A stretch of 48,403 nucleotides of DNA, from assembly GCA_016191165.1 (NCBI GenBank), contig JACPPF010000079.1:1-48403 (forward strand). The letters run 5' to 3'. Below are positions 17,461 to 26,051 of this stretch, in pieces. The DNA comes from Planctomycetota bacterium. Lineage in GTDB: Bacteria; Planctomycetota; Planctomycetia; Gemmatales; Gemmataceae. Made by a program: the position numbers and the translations under genes. Positions within the stretch are counted from its first letter, which is position 1, and every line of letters starts with the position of its first letter. Under the pieces are notes generated by a model that was given only the letters and a program-made list of their open reading frames with translations, ran no database searches and was not told the origin of the DNA.

Positions 17461-20400
17461 TTATTGCCCCGCCAACTTGAGATAATATTGCCGCACCGCA
17501 TCCTCGTAGCCGGGCAGGCCGGGCGTGGGGGGTCCGTCCAGAACGCGGCCCTGGATGGCGCGTTCGCGCGGCAAGCTGGGCTGGAAGCCGGGGCTGGCGT
17601 TGCGGAAGACGCGCATGGCGGCGCGTAGCTTGTCCAGGGTTTGAACCTGCTGGCGAAACAATTCCGGATCGGGCTGTTCCTTGAGGCTCGCCAGGTTGGA
17701 TTCGAGCTGGGAGGCCAGGTCGTCGAGGTGCTCGGTCGGCAGGTACAGGTTGCGCAGCTCCTTCTTGATGGCGTTCAGGCGTTCGATGATCTGCTCCTGC
17801 TTGCTGGTGAAATCGCGCAGGAGGGCAGCGGTCTTGGCGTCCATCTTGTCGCCGATGCGTTCGACAATGTACTGTTTCTTTTGGGGCTTCTCCATCCGTT
17901 TGGCGTATTCGTCTTTCCATTTGCCTGCGTCGTGCAGGCTGAAGTGATTGTCGTCGGATTCGACTTTTTTGCCGCCGACGCCGGTGGCGGTGTCTTTTTG
18001 CATATCGTCGCTGTTTTTCATTTTGAGCGTGCCTTTTTGGTCGGCGACCTGCTCCTTGCCGTCGAGGGCCTTATCGCGGCCGCGGCGGTTGACGCCTTCG
18101 TCGTCGGCGACCATGCCGTAGGCGCGGGCGCCCTGCCGGCCGGTGCGCGAAAGGCCGCCGCTTTCCATGGTGGGCGGTTTCTTGTTGCCGGTCGCGGTGA
18201 CAGCCCCCGTGGAGTTGAGCGCCCCGCCGACTTTGCCGATCTCGCCCGGATCGTTGTTGTTCTGATTGGTGCTGAGCTTGATTGACTGGTAGTTCTTGTT
18301 CAGTTCCTCGGTTTCCTCCAGGAGTTTGCCGACGAGATCGTCGAACTTTTCCTGCACGAATGGCTTGACCACGTTCTCTTTGCTTGCCTTGTACATCTTC
18401 AGGATGGGCGTTTTCTCGGCGATCTTGCCAAGTTTGAGTGTGTAGGGGTCCTGACGCACGCCGGAGTCTTCCTTGAGTTCGATCTTTTTGGGATCCACTT
18501 CCAGGAGCGTGGTGTTTTTGAGATCGGGTTCTTCGCCGGGATTCTTGTCGGTGCGTTTCTTGGCGCCGGCGATGTCGCGGATGCGCATCAGGTCTTCGAG
18601 TTTTAGCTTGTCGGGGTAGTCCTTGAGGAACGCCTCGGTGCTGCCCGGAGTCAGCTTTTCCAGCTCCTTCTGCGCTTCGAGATCGGATTTGGCTTTTTCC
18701 TTCAGGGCGGCCAGCGCCTTTTGCGCGGCATCGCTCTGGGCCTTGCGAAGGAGTTCGTAGATCGCGGTCAGTTTCTCGGCCGCCTGTGCTTGATGTTGGC
18801 TGGCATCACTCCAGCGTCCGGCCTGGGCATCGTCCGCGGCCTGCGCCACGGGCTTGAGCAGGGCGTCGCTGGCGAGCATCTTCGAGCCGGCGAGAAATGC
18901 GCTGGCAACTTCGGGTTCCTGCAATTCAAGGCGAGCGGCCAGGCCGGTGAACGCGGGTTGAATCAACTTGCACAGGTCGAGCATTTTGAGCTGCCGACGG
19001 TGCATCGACTTGGCGGCCAGACCATTCTGCCCGGCCCCCTTGGCTGCGGTCAGGCGCGATTGATCGCGCATCTTGGCCTGACGTTCCGCGAGCATTTTCG
19101 TGAACGGGATCATGTACGACAGCTCCCAGTCGGAGCGGAAGGCCTGATACTGTTGCAGGATTTCCTCCAGGCTGCGGATGATCCGTTCCTGCGTGGCGCG
19201 CGCGTCGGCGAGGGCGGCCCGCTTGTCCTTCGGGGTTTCCCGGACGGGGACGGCGTCGTGAATGCGCTGAAGCCGAAGCATCTCGGTGTCGGCCAACATG
19301 CCCAGAGCGATGCGCAGGTTGCCCGTCAGCGGCAGCATCGCCTGGGCGGCCCGACCGGCCTCCTTTTGCAGGCGCCCCTGTTCCGCGCGGAAGCTCTTGA
19401 CAGCAGCGTGGAGGGCGTCGATATTTTTCGGATCGTCCCAGCGGAGGTCGCCGCCGCCATCGAGCTTGCGCAGCCAGACGATGGTGTAATTGAGCGACTC
19501 CTGCTCGGCCAGCACCAGCTTGCGCAGGTCCTTCTCGGAGCGAATGATGCGTTCGTATTGAATTTGCAAAAGCGCGCCGTCGCCGCCGACTTGAATCTCG
19601 AAGATCGGTCCGGTGGTCCAGACGCCCTTGCGGGCGGGATCGGTATCGCGGGCCCGCAGCGCCAGTTCGATCCGGTCCCCCTCGGCGGCTTGCAAGGCAG
19701 CCAGCGCGAGATTGTATTTGGCCTGGGTGAACGCGCGCTTTTGTCCGCCCTGCCAGATTTCGATGGACTGCCAGCCTTCATCGAGATTGGCGCGGGCCGC
19801 GCCGCCGCTCCCGGTGTCGTCCAGGGCGGCACGCCGATAGAACAGGCCGACCTGCTCCAGGCCGAAATCGTCGCTGGCGGTCAGGTTCAAGGTCAGCGCG
19901 GAATCAATCGCGAATTCGCTGCGGCGATCGATGCCTGTGATCTCCATCTTCGGCTCCTGGTCCTTGAGCGTGCGGATGGGATAGGCCTTGCTCGTCTCCA
20001 CGGGCTGATCGCCCTGGAGCGTTTCCAGGCGGTAACTCAACGCGCCATCCAGGGCGATCTCGCCGCTGAACTCCCTGGGCGAAACCCGCGTCAACGCCTG
20101 CATCTTCGGCGCGGGCTTGCCGATGTCCAGAAGGACCGAGGCGCTATCCACGGGCGTGTCGAAAACAAACGTCACCTGCGCCCGCGCGCCGCGCAGCGCT
20201 TCGAGATCGCCGCGCGTTTCGACCGTGCGGTTTGGCTCGTTGGTGTAGGCGGGGTATTGATAGGTGACGCGGACGCGCCCCAGCGAGGCGTGCGTCGGGA
20301 CCGTGATGCGGTAGGTCGGCGTCGTGAAGTCGCCGCCGCGCACGGCGTAGTCGATGGTTTGCCGAACGTCGCGGAAAGTGTACACGACCGGGCCCGCGCT

Positions 20401-21147
20401 GGGATCAACGGCAATGGTCTCGGTGAAGCGTTTGCCCTCGACCCGTTTGATCAGGATGAGGTTCTGGGGGCGCTCGCCCTTGATCGCGATGGAGATGGTG
20501 ATGTCGCCGGCGCCCTCGACATCGCCGGGATCGACCTCCAGGAGGGTGCGATAAAGCGGATCGATGCGCGCCAGCGGCAGAAAGATGCGCGTGGCGGCAT
20601 TGGAGAACTGGTCCGGACTGATGAGCCAAAACCCCAGGCCGATCAGGATCAAGACCCCCGCGATGCTCATTCGCACAATGGCCGGGCGCATCTGGGCGGC
20701 CTGCTCCAGTTTGATTTGCTCGAGGCGGTCGCAGTTTTCCTGCACGACGGCCTCGCTGAGTTGCTGGTCGGCTGGCTTGTCGCCGCGGGATATTTGCAGC
20801 GCGTTGATGAGCCGATTCTGGACACCGCCCACGGTCGAGCGTTCGATGGCCAGGGCGACCTGGTCTTCAGAAAGCTGTACCGAGCGCCAGCGTTGCCACA
20901 AATGCGCCCCTGCCGCGCCGACCCCGACCAGCAAACCGAGGCTGGCGAGCACGCGCCCAAACAGCGACAGATGCCAAAGGTTGTCCAGCAGAAAAACCGC
21001 CCACAGATAACCCAGCGGCGCCGCGACGGCCAGGCCGACGGCCTCCAGAAGAATGACCTTCTTCCAGCGCCGACCATTGGCATCGACGAGACCCCGCAAT
21101 CGCGCGAGGATGTCGGATGATTTCTGGGGGGAGTCGTTCTGGTTCAT
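17461..21147 (-). CDS. Very large membrane-anchored coiled-coil protein, DUF4175-like
   Basis: 1228 residues from the ATG at 21147, with GGAAC eight bases upstream. Two or three membrane helices come first (VILLEAVGLAVAAPLGYLWA, VLASLGLLVGVGAAGAHLW, IVRMSIAGVLILIGLGFWLI). An exported region with Ig-like strands follows (VRVTYQYPAYTNEP, ESDD-like LTASDDFGLEQVGLFYRR), and long charged helical segments run from about 550 to 1000. A low-complexity Lys/Asp/Gly stretch (about 960-1080) precedes a final helical bundle. The layout matches DUF4175-type proteins found beside MoxR/VWA genes. It is first in the minus-strand train, downstream of a candidate promoter and dyad. The biochemical role is unknown. 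Confidence 0.8.
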   Translation of the reverse strand: MNQNDSPQKSSDILARLRGLVDANGRRWKKVILLEAVGLAVAAPLGYLWAVFLLDNLWHLSLFGRVLASLGLLVGVGAAGAHLWQRWRSVQLSEDQVALAIERSTVGGVQNRLINALQISRGDKPADQQLSEAVVQENCDRLEQIKLEQAAQMRPAIVRMSIAGVLILIGLGFWLISPDQFSNAATRIFLPLARIDPLYRTLLEVDPGDVEGAGDITISIAIKGERPQNLILIKRVEGKRFTETIAVDPSAGPVVYTFRDVRQTIDYAVRGGDFTTPTYRITVPTHASLGRVRVTYQYPAYTNEPNRTVETRGDLEALRGARAQVTFVFDTPVDSASVLLDIGKPAPKMQALTRVSPREFSGEIALDGALSYRLETLQGDQPVETSKAYPIRTLKDQEPKMEITGIDRRSEFAIDSALTLNLTASDDFGLEQVGLFYRRAALDDTGSGGAARANLDEGWQSIEIWQGGQKRAFTQAKYNLALAALQAAEGDRIELALRARDTDPARKGVWTTGPIFEIQVGGDGALLQIQYERIIRSEKDLRKLVLAEQESLNYTIVWLRKLDGGGDLRWDDPKNIDALHAAVKSFRAEQGRLQKEAGRAAQAMLPLTGNLRIALGMLADTEMLRLQRIHDAVPVRETPKDKRAALADARATQERIIRSLEEILQQYQAFRSDWELSYMIPFTKMLAERQAKMRDQSRLTAAKGAGQNGLAAKSMHRRQLKMLDLCKLIQPAFTGLAARLELQEPEVASAFLAGSKMLASDALLKPVAQAADDAQAGRWSDASQHQAQAAEKLTAIYELLRKAQSDAAQKALAALKEKAKSDLEAQKELEKLTPGSTEAFLKDYPDKLKLEDLMRIRDIAGAKKRTDKNPGEEPDLKNTTLLEVDPKKIELKEDSGVRQDPYTLKLGKIAEKTPILKMYKASKENVVKPFVQEKFDDLVGKLLEETEELNKNYQSIKLSTNQNNNDPGEIGKVGGALNSTGAVTATGNKKPPTMESGGLSRTGRQGARAYGMVADDEGVNRRGRDKALDGKEQVADQKGTLKMKNSDDMQKDTATGVGGKKVESDDNHFSLHDAGKWKDEYAKRMEKPQKKQYIVERIGDKMDAKTAALLRDFTSKQEQIIERLNAIKKELRNLYLPTEHLDDLASQLESNLASLKEQPDPELFRQQVQTLDKLRAAMRVFRNASPGFQPSLPRERAIQGRVLDGPPTPGLPGYEDAVRQYYLKLAGQ

Positions 21148-21172
21148 ATTGTTCCAAAAAAAGAGCGACATC

Positions 21173-21197
21173 GGCAATTCCAGCTTCGGGAATTGCC
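21173..21197. promoter_or_regulatory. Perfect dyad in the leader of the minus-strand gene train
   Basis: GGCAATTCC and GGAATTGCC form a perfect 9-base inverted repeat with a 7-base spacer, 25 bases upstream of the first gene's start. It could be an operator or an RNA hairpin in the leader; it does not match the other palindrome families in the window. Confidence 0.45.
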
Positions 21198-21228
21198 AGC
21201 ATGGCGAGACGTAACCGGAGAGAAGGTT

Positions 21229-21258
21229 AGTTTACCCGATGCAGGGGGAGGTTTTCAA
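21229..21258 (-). promoter_or_regulatory. Candidate promoter of the minus-strand gene train
   Basis: On the minus strand TTGAAA (21258-21253) is followed after 18 bases by TAAACT (21234-21229), a 4 of 6 match to a -10 box. This would give a leader of about 75 bases that includes the perfect dyad at 21173-21197. It lies downstream of the glycosyltransferase stop. Confidence 0.3.
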
Positions 21259-21288
21259 CCAGGAATGACGGTTTGGTGGACATATTTT

Positions 21289-22257
21289 TCAACGAAGCGG
21301 TTTGCTGGCCAAGGTTTCGTCAACGCCCCAGGTATCGAACGGCGTAACCGCATCGCCGGCGAGTTCCCGCCGATGCGTCAACAAGGCGCGCAAACCGTGC
21401 CAGGCCTCCAGACGCCCAAATAGCCAGGGGGTCAGGTTGCCCTCACCGAGACGGCGCAAGGCCTTGCCGACCAAAACTGCGAAATGTTTTGGAAGCGCTT
21501 GCCAAAGGACTGGATCGGGCAGGTTACGCCAGAAAACGCGTTCCTCGTTGCACGATTGGCGTTGCAGCAGCTTTCTTCCAACTCGGCCATAGGAGGCGGA
21601 AACATGATGCAGAACCCGTGAGGCCGGTTCACAAACAGCGTGAAAGCCGGCCCGATTCAGACGGAACGCCAGATCGACATCCTCGAAGTAACTGCCAAAC
21701 GTTTCGGAAAAAAGGCCGACGCGATCAAGGGCTGCCCGGCGAAAAAAACCGGCGGCGGCGCTGGCGCCGAACACCCGGCACGGTTCCAGAAACGGTTCGG
21801 TCAACCGCTGCCCATGTCCGCGTTTGCTGGCGAACCCTCCGATGTAGTAGCAATCCCCCGCGGAATCAATGAGTTGGCCGTCAGGCCAACCGAGCACGAG
21901 CGGGGCGACCGCGCCGACATGGATGTTGTCGAACCAGCGCAAAGCCGCGTCGGCCCAGCCGGGTTGTACCTCGGTGTCGTCGTTGAGCATCTCGACCACC
22001 GCGCCTTGGCTGGCGCGGATGCCGGCGTTTGCCGCGGCCGCGAAACCGCGCTGCCGATCAAGTCGCACGACACGGACACCGGAAACCGCCCGGGCGGTTG
22101 CGCTCGCCACGGCGTCCGGCGAGGCGTCATCGACCACGATGATCTCGCTTCCCGCCGGCGCGTACTGGACCACGGAGCCTAGACAAACCCGTAAGAGATC
22201 GCTCCGATGGTGAGACGGGATGACGATGGACAATCGGTTGAGAGAGGGGATTGGCAT
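21289..22257 (-). CDS. Family 2 glycosyltransferase
   Basis: 322 residues from the ATG at 22257. It has a GT-A fold: LSIVIPSHHRSDLLRVCL at the N-terminus, IIVVDDASPD for nucleotide-sugar binding, FAAAANAGIRASQGAVVEML, the metal-binding NDDTEV, and the acceptor-side motif GSYFEDVDLAFRLNRAG. The rest of the C-terminus is short and has no membrane helix, so it probably acts in the cytoplasm on a lipid- or protein-linked acceptor. Family members of this type (rhamnosyltransferase-like) often build surface glycans. It is divergent from pyruvate carboxylase across 234 bases in which I see no repeat or clear promoter. Confidence 0.9.
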   Translation of the reverse strand: MPIPSLNRLSIVIPSHHRSDLLRVCLGSVVQYAPAGSEIIVVDDASPDAVASATARAVSGVRVVRLDRQRGFAAAANAGIRASQGAVVEMLNDDTEVQPGWADAALRWFDNIHVGAVAPLVLGWPDGQLIDSAGDCYYIGGFASKRGHGQRLTEPFLEPCRVFGASAAAGFFRRAALDRVGLFSETFGSYFEDVDLAFRLNRAGFHAVCEPASRVLHHVSASYGRVGRKLLQRQSCNEERVFWRNLPDPVLWQALPKHFAVLVGKALRRLGEGNLTPWLFGRLEAWHGLRALLTHRRELAGDAVTPFDTWGVDETLASKPLR

Positions 22258-22491
22258 CCGAATTCGTGGAGCACGATTGCGATCGTGCCCACTCCTGGTT
22301 TCTGCCGACGACATCAACGGTTGATCTAGCGATCGGCCAGCGCCTCCGCAACAAGAAACAAGGACCTGCTTTTTTGATTCGATTCAATCCGCGTGGCGCA
22401 CCGCCAGGGCGGGTCAGGTTCCCAATCGCCTGGTTGCCTGATAAGAAAACCACTCGAATACCAGGAAAGCAACCTCGAGGAATCATCGAAT

Positions 22492-25400
22492 ATGCAGGCA
22501 AGCCACGTTCCTCTCGCGTTGAAGCCGATTCGCAAGTTGATGGTCGCCAATCGCAGTGAAATCGCCATTCGGGTGTTTCGTTCGACACACGAACTCGGCA
22601 TTCGCACCGTCGCGATCTACGCTCATGAGGATCGCTTCGCCTTGCACCGCTTCAAGGCGGACGAGGCCTATCGCATTGGCAAGCCGGGGGAACCACTTCG
22701 GTCTTACCTCGATATCGACGCCCTCGTGGCGCTGGCCAAGGAGCGCGAGGTCGATGCGATTCATCCGGGTTATGGCTTCCTGTCGGAGAACGCCAACTTT
22801 GCGAAGGCCTGCCGCGACGCCGGCATTATTTTCATCGGCCCGCGCGTCGAAGTGCTTGAGCAACTGGGCGACAAACTGGCGGCGCGTCGCTTGGCGAAAC
22901 TGGCGCAGGTGCCGATCCTGTCCGGCGGGGATGAACCCCTGACTGACAAGGCCAAGGCGCGCAAGCTCGCCAAGAGCCTCGGCTTTCCGGTCATCGTCAA
23001 GGCGTCGATGGGCGGCGGCGGCCGGGGCATGCGCGTCGCCCACTCGCTCGAACAACTCGACGACGCCATCGAGCAAGCCCGCCGCGAGGCCGGCACGGCG
23101 TTCGGCGTGGCCGATGTTTTCCTCGAAAAATTCATCTCCCGCGCCCGCCACATCGAAGTGCAACTGCTGGGCGATCAACATGGCAACCTCGCCCATCTCT
23201 TTGAACGCGATTGCTCCTTGCAGCGCCGCCATCAAAAAGTCGTTGAACTGGCGCCCGCGCCCAACCTCGACGACGGCATCCGCCAGGCCATCCTCGACGC
23301 GGCCCTCGCCGTCGGCCGGGCCGCGCGCATCGACAACGCCAGCACCGTCGAATTCCTGCTCGACGCCGACAGCGGCAACTTTTACTTCATCGAAGTCAAC
23401 CCGCGCATTCAGGTCGAGCACACCGTGACCGAGGAGATCACCGGCTACGATATCATTCGCAGACAAATCCTGATCGCGCAGGGGCGGCCCCTGGACGACC
23501 CCGAAATCGGTTTGGGGGATCAAGCCAGGATCATGCGGCACGGTTTCGCGATCCAGTGCCGGGTGACCACCGAGGATCCCGCCAACAACTTCCTGCCCGA
23601 TCACGGGCGCCTGAGCCATTATCGTTCCGCGGGCGGCGCGGGCATCCGCCTCGACGCGGGCACGGCCTTTTCCGGCGCGGTCATCACGCCCTTCTTCGAT
23701 TCCTTGCTCGTCAAAGTAACGGCTCACGGGCTGCGCTTTGTCGATGCGGTGCGGCGCATGGAGCGCTGCCTGCAAGAATTCCGCGTGCGCGGCGTCAAGA
23801 CCAACCTGCCGTTTCTGATCAACCTGGTGCAGCACGAAGCGTTTTTGGCCGGTCAATGCACGACGCGGTTTCTGGACGAGACGCCGGCTTTGTTTGACCT
23901 TCCGGAACGCAAGGACCGGGCGACGCGCGTGCTGACTTACATCGCCGAGGTGATCGTCAACGGGCATCACGAGGCCGCGGTACAGGCATTGACGCCGGAG
24001 AAAAAGAAAACCATCCCGCGCGCGGAAGTTCCCACGCCCCCGATCGACGTCCCGGCGCCGCCCCCGGGGACGAAGCAAATACTCGATCGGGAAGGTCCCG
24101 AGGGCCTGGCGCGCTGGGTCAAGAAGCAAAAGAAGCTGCTGCTCACCGATACGACGTTCCGCGACGCCCATCAATCGCTCCTGGCTACCCGCATGCGCAC
24201 GCATGATATGCTGCGCATCGCGCCGGTTTATGCAAGCCGGCATGCCGACTTCTTCTCGCTGGAGATGTGGGGAGGCGCCACGTTCGATACGTCCCTGCGC
24301 TTTCTCAAGGAAGATCCCTGGCAGCGCCTTGCCGACCTGCGCGCCAGCATTCCCAATCTGCTCCTGCAAATGCTTCTGCGCGCCAACAACGCCGTCGGGT
24401 ACGCCAACTATCCCGACAACGTCGTGCGGTTGTTTATCCACGAGTCCGCGCAGGCGGGGATCGATCTGTTTCGCATCTTCGATGCGCTCAACTGGCTGCC
24501 CAATCTGAAACTCGCAATCGAATGCGTCCTGAAGGAAGGCAAAATCTGTGAACCAGCCATTTGTTACACGGGCGATATTCTCAACCCCAAACGCGACAAG
24601 TTCAGTCTGAAGTATTACGTCGATCTCGCCAAGCAATTCGAAAAAATGGGCGCAACCCTTTTGGGAATCAAGGACATGGCCGGCGTCTGCAAGCCGTATG
24701 CGGCGCAGAAACTGGTGCGCACGCTCAAAACGGAGATTGGCATCCCGATCCACTTTCACACGCACGACTCCGCCGGCGGACAGATCGCCTCGCTCCTGAT
24801 GGCGGCCAAGGAAGGGGTCGATATCGTCGATGTGGCGATGGGCCCCCTGTCCGGGATGACCAGCCAGGCGAACCTCAACACCCTGGTCGAGTGCCTGCGC
24901 TTCACCGACCGCGATACCGGCATGGATTTTGAAACGCTGCACGAAACCGCGCAATACTGGGAAGGCGTTCGCCACTACTATCTGCCATTCGAGTCCGCCC
25001 AGCTCGCCGCCAGCGCCGAGGTGTATCGCCATGAGATGCCCGGCGGGCAGTATACGAATCTTTACCAGCAGGCGCAGGCGCTGGGCATTGAAACGCGCTG
25101 GTCGGAATGTTGTCGAATGTACGCCGAGGTCAATCGCATGTTCGGCGACATCGTCAAGGTGACGCCAACCTCGAAGGTCGTTGGCGACATGGCGCTATTC
25201 ATGGTCGCCAACAACCTGACGCCCGAGGAGGTGCTGGACAGCAGCCGTGAGCTGGCGTTTCCTGAATCGGTGGTGGAGTTTTTCGAGGGGAAGCTCGGCC
25301 AGCCCGCGGGAGGCTTCCCCGCGAAGCTGCAAAAGCGCGTGCTCAAGGGACGCAAGGCGATCAGCGGTCGTCCCGGCGCGAACCTGCCGGACGCCGACGT

Positions 25401-25977
25401 GGCCGCCGCGCGAAAGTTGGTCGAGACGAAAACGGGCCATCCCGCGACCGACCGCGACGCCGTGACTCAGCTTTTATATCCGCGCGTCCATGCCGATTTC
25501 TTGAAACATGAGGCGAAGTATTCCGATGTCAGCGTTTTGCCGACGCCGGTTTTCTTTTACGGCATGGAAAAGGGGGACGAGATCAGCGCCGACATCGAGG
25601 AAGGCAAGACGCTCATCATCAAGTTCCTGACGGTGGGCGATCCGCACCTGGATGGCCGGCGGCTTGTGTTCTTTGAGTTGAACGGGCAGCCGCGCGAGGT
25701 GTCGGTGGTGGATCAATCCCTGGACAGCGACCTGCGCACGCATCCCAAGGCGGAACCAGGCAATCCGAAACACGTGGGCGCGCCGATGCCCGGACTGGTC
25801 GTGCGCATCAACGTCGCGGGCGGCGAGGAGATTGCCGCGGGACAAAAGCTGGTGACGATGGAAGCGATGAAGATGGAAACGACCGTGTACGCCGAGCAAG
25901 CGGGCAAGATCGCGGAGGTCCTCGTCAAGCCGCACATGCAGATCGAATCGGGAGATTTGATGATACGGTTCGAGTGA
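22492..25977 (+). CDS. pyc: Pyruvate carboxylase
   Basis: 1161 residues, the normal length for the single-chain enzyme that carboxylates pyruvate to oxaloacetate. The start ATG at 22492 has GAGGAA upstream. The biotin carboxylase domain (about 15-465) opens with KLMVANRSEIAIRVFRS and has the glycine-rich ATP loop KASMGGGGRGMRVA and the catalytic ERDCSLQRRHQK and EVNPRIQVEHTVTE segments. The carboxyltransferase domain (about 540-850) has LLTDTTFRDAHQSLLATRMR and the metal/lysine region GIKDMAGVCKP. A biotin carrier domain at the C-terminus carries MEAMKMET. It is likely anaplerotic. It is monocistronic and convergent with the next gene. Confidence 0.97.
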   Translation: MQASHVPLALKPIRKLMVANRSEIAIRVFRSTHELGIRTVAIYAHEDRFALHRFKADEAYRIGKPGEPLRSYLDIDALVALAKEREVDAIHPGYGFLSENANFAKACRDAGIIFIGPRVEVLEQLGDKLAARRLAKLAQVPILSGGDEPLTDKAKARKLAKSLGFPVIVKASMGGGGRGMRVAHSLEQLDDAIEQARREAGTAFGVADVFLEKFISRARHIEVQLLGDQHGNLAHLFERDCSLQRRHQKVVELAPAPNLDDGIRQAILDAALAVGRAARIDNASTVEFLLDADSGNFYFIEVNPRIQVEHTVTEEITGYDIIRRQILIAQGRPLDDPEIGLGDQARIMRHGFAIQCRVTTEDPANNFLPDHGRLSHYRSAGGAGIRLDAGTAFSGAVITPFFDSLLVKVTAHGLRFVDAVRRMERCLQEFRVRGVKTNLPFLINLVQHEAFLAGQCTTRFLDETPALFDLPERKDRATRVLTYIAEVIVNGHHEAAVQALTPEKKKTIPRAEVPTPPIDVPAPPPGTKQILDREGPEGLARWVKKQKKLLLTDTTFRDAHQSLLATRMRTHDMLRIAPVYASRHADFFSLEMWGGATFDTSLRFLKEDPWQRLADLRASIPNLLLQMLLRANNAVGYANYPDNVVRLFIHESAQAGIDLFRIFDALNWLPNLKLAIECVLKEGKICEPAICYTGDILNPKRDKFSLKYYVDLAKQFEKMGATLLGIKDMAGVCKPYAAQKLVRTLKTEIGIPIHFHTHDSAGGQIASLLMAAKEGVDIVDVAMGPLSGMTSQANLNTLVECLRFTDRDTGMDFETLHETAQYWEGVRHYYLPFESAQLAASAEVYRHEMPGGQYTNLYQQAQALGIETRWSECCRMYAEVNRMFGDIVKVTPTSKVVGDMALFMVANNLTPEEVLDSSRELAFPESVVEFFEGKLGQPAGGFPAKLQKRVLKGRKAISGRPGANLPDADVAAARKLVETKTGHPATDRDAVTQLLYPRVHADFLKHEAKYSDVSVLPTPVFFYGMEKGDEISADIEEGKTLIIKFLTVGDPHLDGRRLVFFELNGQPREVSVVDQSLDSDLRTHPKAEPGNPKHVGAPMPGLVVRINVAGGEEIAAGQKLVTMEAMKMETTVYAEQAGKIAEVLVKPHMQIESGDLMIRFE

Positions 25978-25979
25978 GT

Positions 25980-26040
25980 GTTTAGCCGCTCGCCTTTGGC
26001 GAGCGCGAATGCCCCGCTCGCCAAAGGCGAGCGGCTAAAC
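25980..26040. repeat. Perfect inverted doublet of the GTTTAGCCGCTCGCC repeat
   Basis: The left arm 25980-26005 and right arm 26015-26040 are exact reverse complements (26 of 26) around a 9-base spacer. Each arm also folds on itself (CTCGCC-TTT-GGCGAG). It sits in the convergent gap between pyc and the FlgI-like gene and could serve as a two-way terminator. Confidence 0.9.
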
Positions 26041-26051
26041 CGGGCGAAGTT

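Noticed and set aside
18721-21120. An 800-codon plus-strand frame opposite the large coiled-coil gene
   Set aside because: It is the antisense shadow of a gene with a proper start, ribosome-binding site and membrane segments.
22483-25032. A long open frame on the minus strand opposite pyruvate carboxylase
   Set aside because: It mirrors a clear Pyc coding frame, shows no recognisable domain, and is expected from high-GC codon bias.
25980-26040. Calling the doublet a standard Rho-independent terminator
   Set aside because: It has a long stem but no U-tract on either side, and its sequence is shared with non-terminator locations.
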